From contig OY764868.1 of assembly GCA_963668545.1 (NCBI GenBank), positions 2,852,001 to 2,916,000 on the forward strand: DNA of 64,000 bases, read 5' to 3'. This DNA comes from G963662265 sp963668545. GTDB taxonomy: Bacteria > Spirochaetota > Spirochaetia > CADAEX01. Made by a program: the position numbers and the translations under genes. Under the pieces are notes generated by a model. The model had not been told where the DNA came from, made no database searches, and worked only from the letters and a program-made list of their open reading frames with translations. Numbering within the stretch: position 1 is the first letter of the stretch; every line of letters begins with the position of its first letter. Shown here one piece after another: positions 63,444-64,000 of the stretch.

Positions 63444-64000
63444 TCAACCGATTTTATTCCTTACCATTCCCAGAAGAACATCCCTTGAAAAGGGTTTCTG
63501 GATGAAATCAGCTTCAAGGTCTGTATCTTCAGGAAGAAGCTCATCTGTATATCCTGACATGAAAATAACTTTTGTTTCCGGGTGTATTTTTTTGATTTTT
63601 TCAGCCAGCTCAATACCGTTGCTTTCACTGAGAATTACATCTGTGAGAAGAAGATCAATCCTTTCCTTGTGAGTTTCAAAATATGAAAGAGCCCTGTCAG
63701 GATTATCAGCTGAAAAGACTTCATATCCCTGATCTGTAAGAAGATATTCAACAAGAATTCTAACCTGATCATTATCTTCCACAACACATACTGTACCGGA
63801 GTCATTACCATCATATGTGTTTATATCAATACCTTCATCTTCATAAAGAGGTTCTTCCGAGAGGGGAAAAAACATCTTGAAGACTGTTCCACTCCCTTCT
63901 TCACTGTAGACCCACAGATAACCGTTATGGTTTTTTATAATACCGAATACCGTTGAAAGACCAAGCCCGAATCCCTTTTCTCCTTTAGTAGTGAAAAAAG
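63444..64000 (-). CDS. Hybrid histidine kinase, C-terminal part, cut by the window end
   Basis: The frame is open to the right edge of the window, so the start is outside. The first residues seen are the end of an ATPase domain (FFTTKGEKGFGLGLSTVFG, then SEEGSGTVFKMFFPL). A receiver domain follows a 25-residue linker: VCVVEDNDQVR, the phospho-acceptor Asp in LLLTDVILSESNGIEL, and the Lys in FIQKPFSRD. This is a hybrid kinase that passes phosphate within the same chain or on to another carrier. The sensory input is not visible. It sits 30 bases before buk on the same strand, possibly controlling a small fermentation-export operon or simply sharing its transcript. Confidence 0.9.
   Translation of the reverse strand, partial: FFTTKGEKGFGLGLSTVFGIIKNHNGYLWVYSEEGSGTVFKMFFPLSEEPLYEDEGIDINTYDGNDSGTVCVVEDNDQVRILVEYLLTDQGYEVFSADNPDRALSYFETHKERIDLLLTDVILSESNGIELAEKIKKIHPETKVIFMSGYTDELLPEDTDLEADFIQKPFSRDVLLGMVRNKIG

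Noticed and set aside
1..64000. tRNA, rRNA, CRISPR arrays, insertion sequences, phage genes
   Set aside because: I looked for T-loop signatures, repeat-spacer periodicity, transposase motifs and phage structural genes by eye and saw none. A covariance or profile scan would be needed to exclude small RNA genes.

Overview
The window is a gene-dense, low-GC bacterial chromosome segment that looks like an anaerobic or fermentative spirochaete. Reasons: the cyclic-nucleotide-gated K+ channel at 47619-48929 closely resembles, from memory, SthK of Spirochaeta thermophila. There are many short lipoproteins with spirochaete-style lipoboxes, and a sugar-binding protein with a GGKKE-type mature N-terminus. 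A 2-hydroxyacyl-CoA dehydratase-type activase and butyrate kinase fit fermentation. This is inference from families, since no rRNA is present. I saw no tRNA, rRNA, CRISPR array, insertion sequence or prophage.

Layout. 1-5.7 kb (+): an accessory-looking cluster with the tail of a surface-type protein, a FecR-domain protein, a lipoprotein related to that tail, and two paralogous proteins that join a PqqD/RRE-like N-terminal domain to a glycosyltransferase-like domain. The second starts at an apparent CTG codon. This is my best candidate for an undescribed system. 5.7-7 kb (-): a secreted transglutaminase-like protein. 7.1-15.3 kb (-): a galactose/glucose-type ABC transporter (mglB-mglA-mglC) behind an AraC-type response regulator, a YesM-type kinase and a second MglB-like lipoprotein, which together read as a three-component sugar sensor driving its own transporter. 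15.5-19.8 kb (-): a TPR lipoprotein, a periplasmic solute-binding lipoprotein and a PAS histidine kinase.

20-25 kb: a fumarylacetoacetase-family enzyme, a lipoprotein, and the operon cstA / small protein / ArsA-Get3-type ATPase / membrane-anchored protein. 25-32 kb: an M23 peptidase, a SlyD-type isomerase, a phospholipase-D-type lipoprotein, a membrane diguanylate cyclase overlapping a ROK sugar kinase, and a YjdF-family gene with a strong promoter and a riboswitch-sized leader. 32.6-38.6 kb (+): a DEAD-box RNA helicase with a long structured leader, then the housekeeping run prfA-prmC-rel. 38.8-44.5 kb: UDP-galactopyranose mutase, two Wzi-like outer-membrane barrels and a family-4 glycosyltransferase, suggesting surface polysaccharide work with galactofuranose.

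44.6-49 kb (-): a probable membrane-excitability operon with the SthK-like channel, an unknown one-span protein, and a protein with a well-formed voltage-sensor S4 helix but no pore. 49-54.9 kb (-): a 1465-residue acyl-CoA dehydratase activase/reductase, a GAF-GGDEF diguanylate cyclase and a GIY-YIG protein. 54.9-56.2 kb: trmL and a PP2C phosphatase, convergent. 56.3-60.9 kb (-): an RND pump and a TolC-like protein without an adjacent adaptor. 61.2-64 kb (-): a compact operon of hybrid histidine kinase (cut by the window end), butyrate kinase, TauE/SafE exporter and DUF1634 protein.

Several start codons were set from Shine-Dalgarno placement. Non-ATG starts (TTG, GTG, one CTG) are common here, and in several genes the Shine-Dalgarno sits inside a longer in-frame extension.
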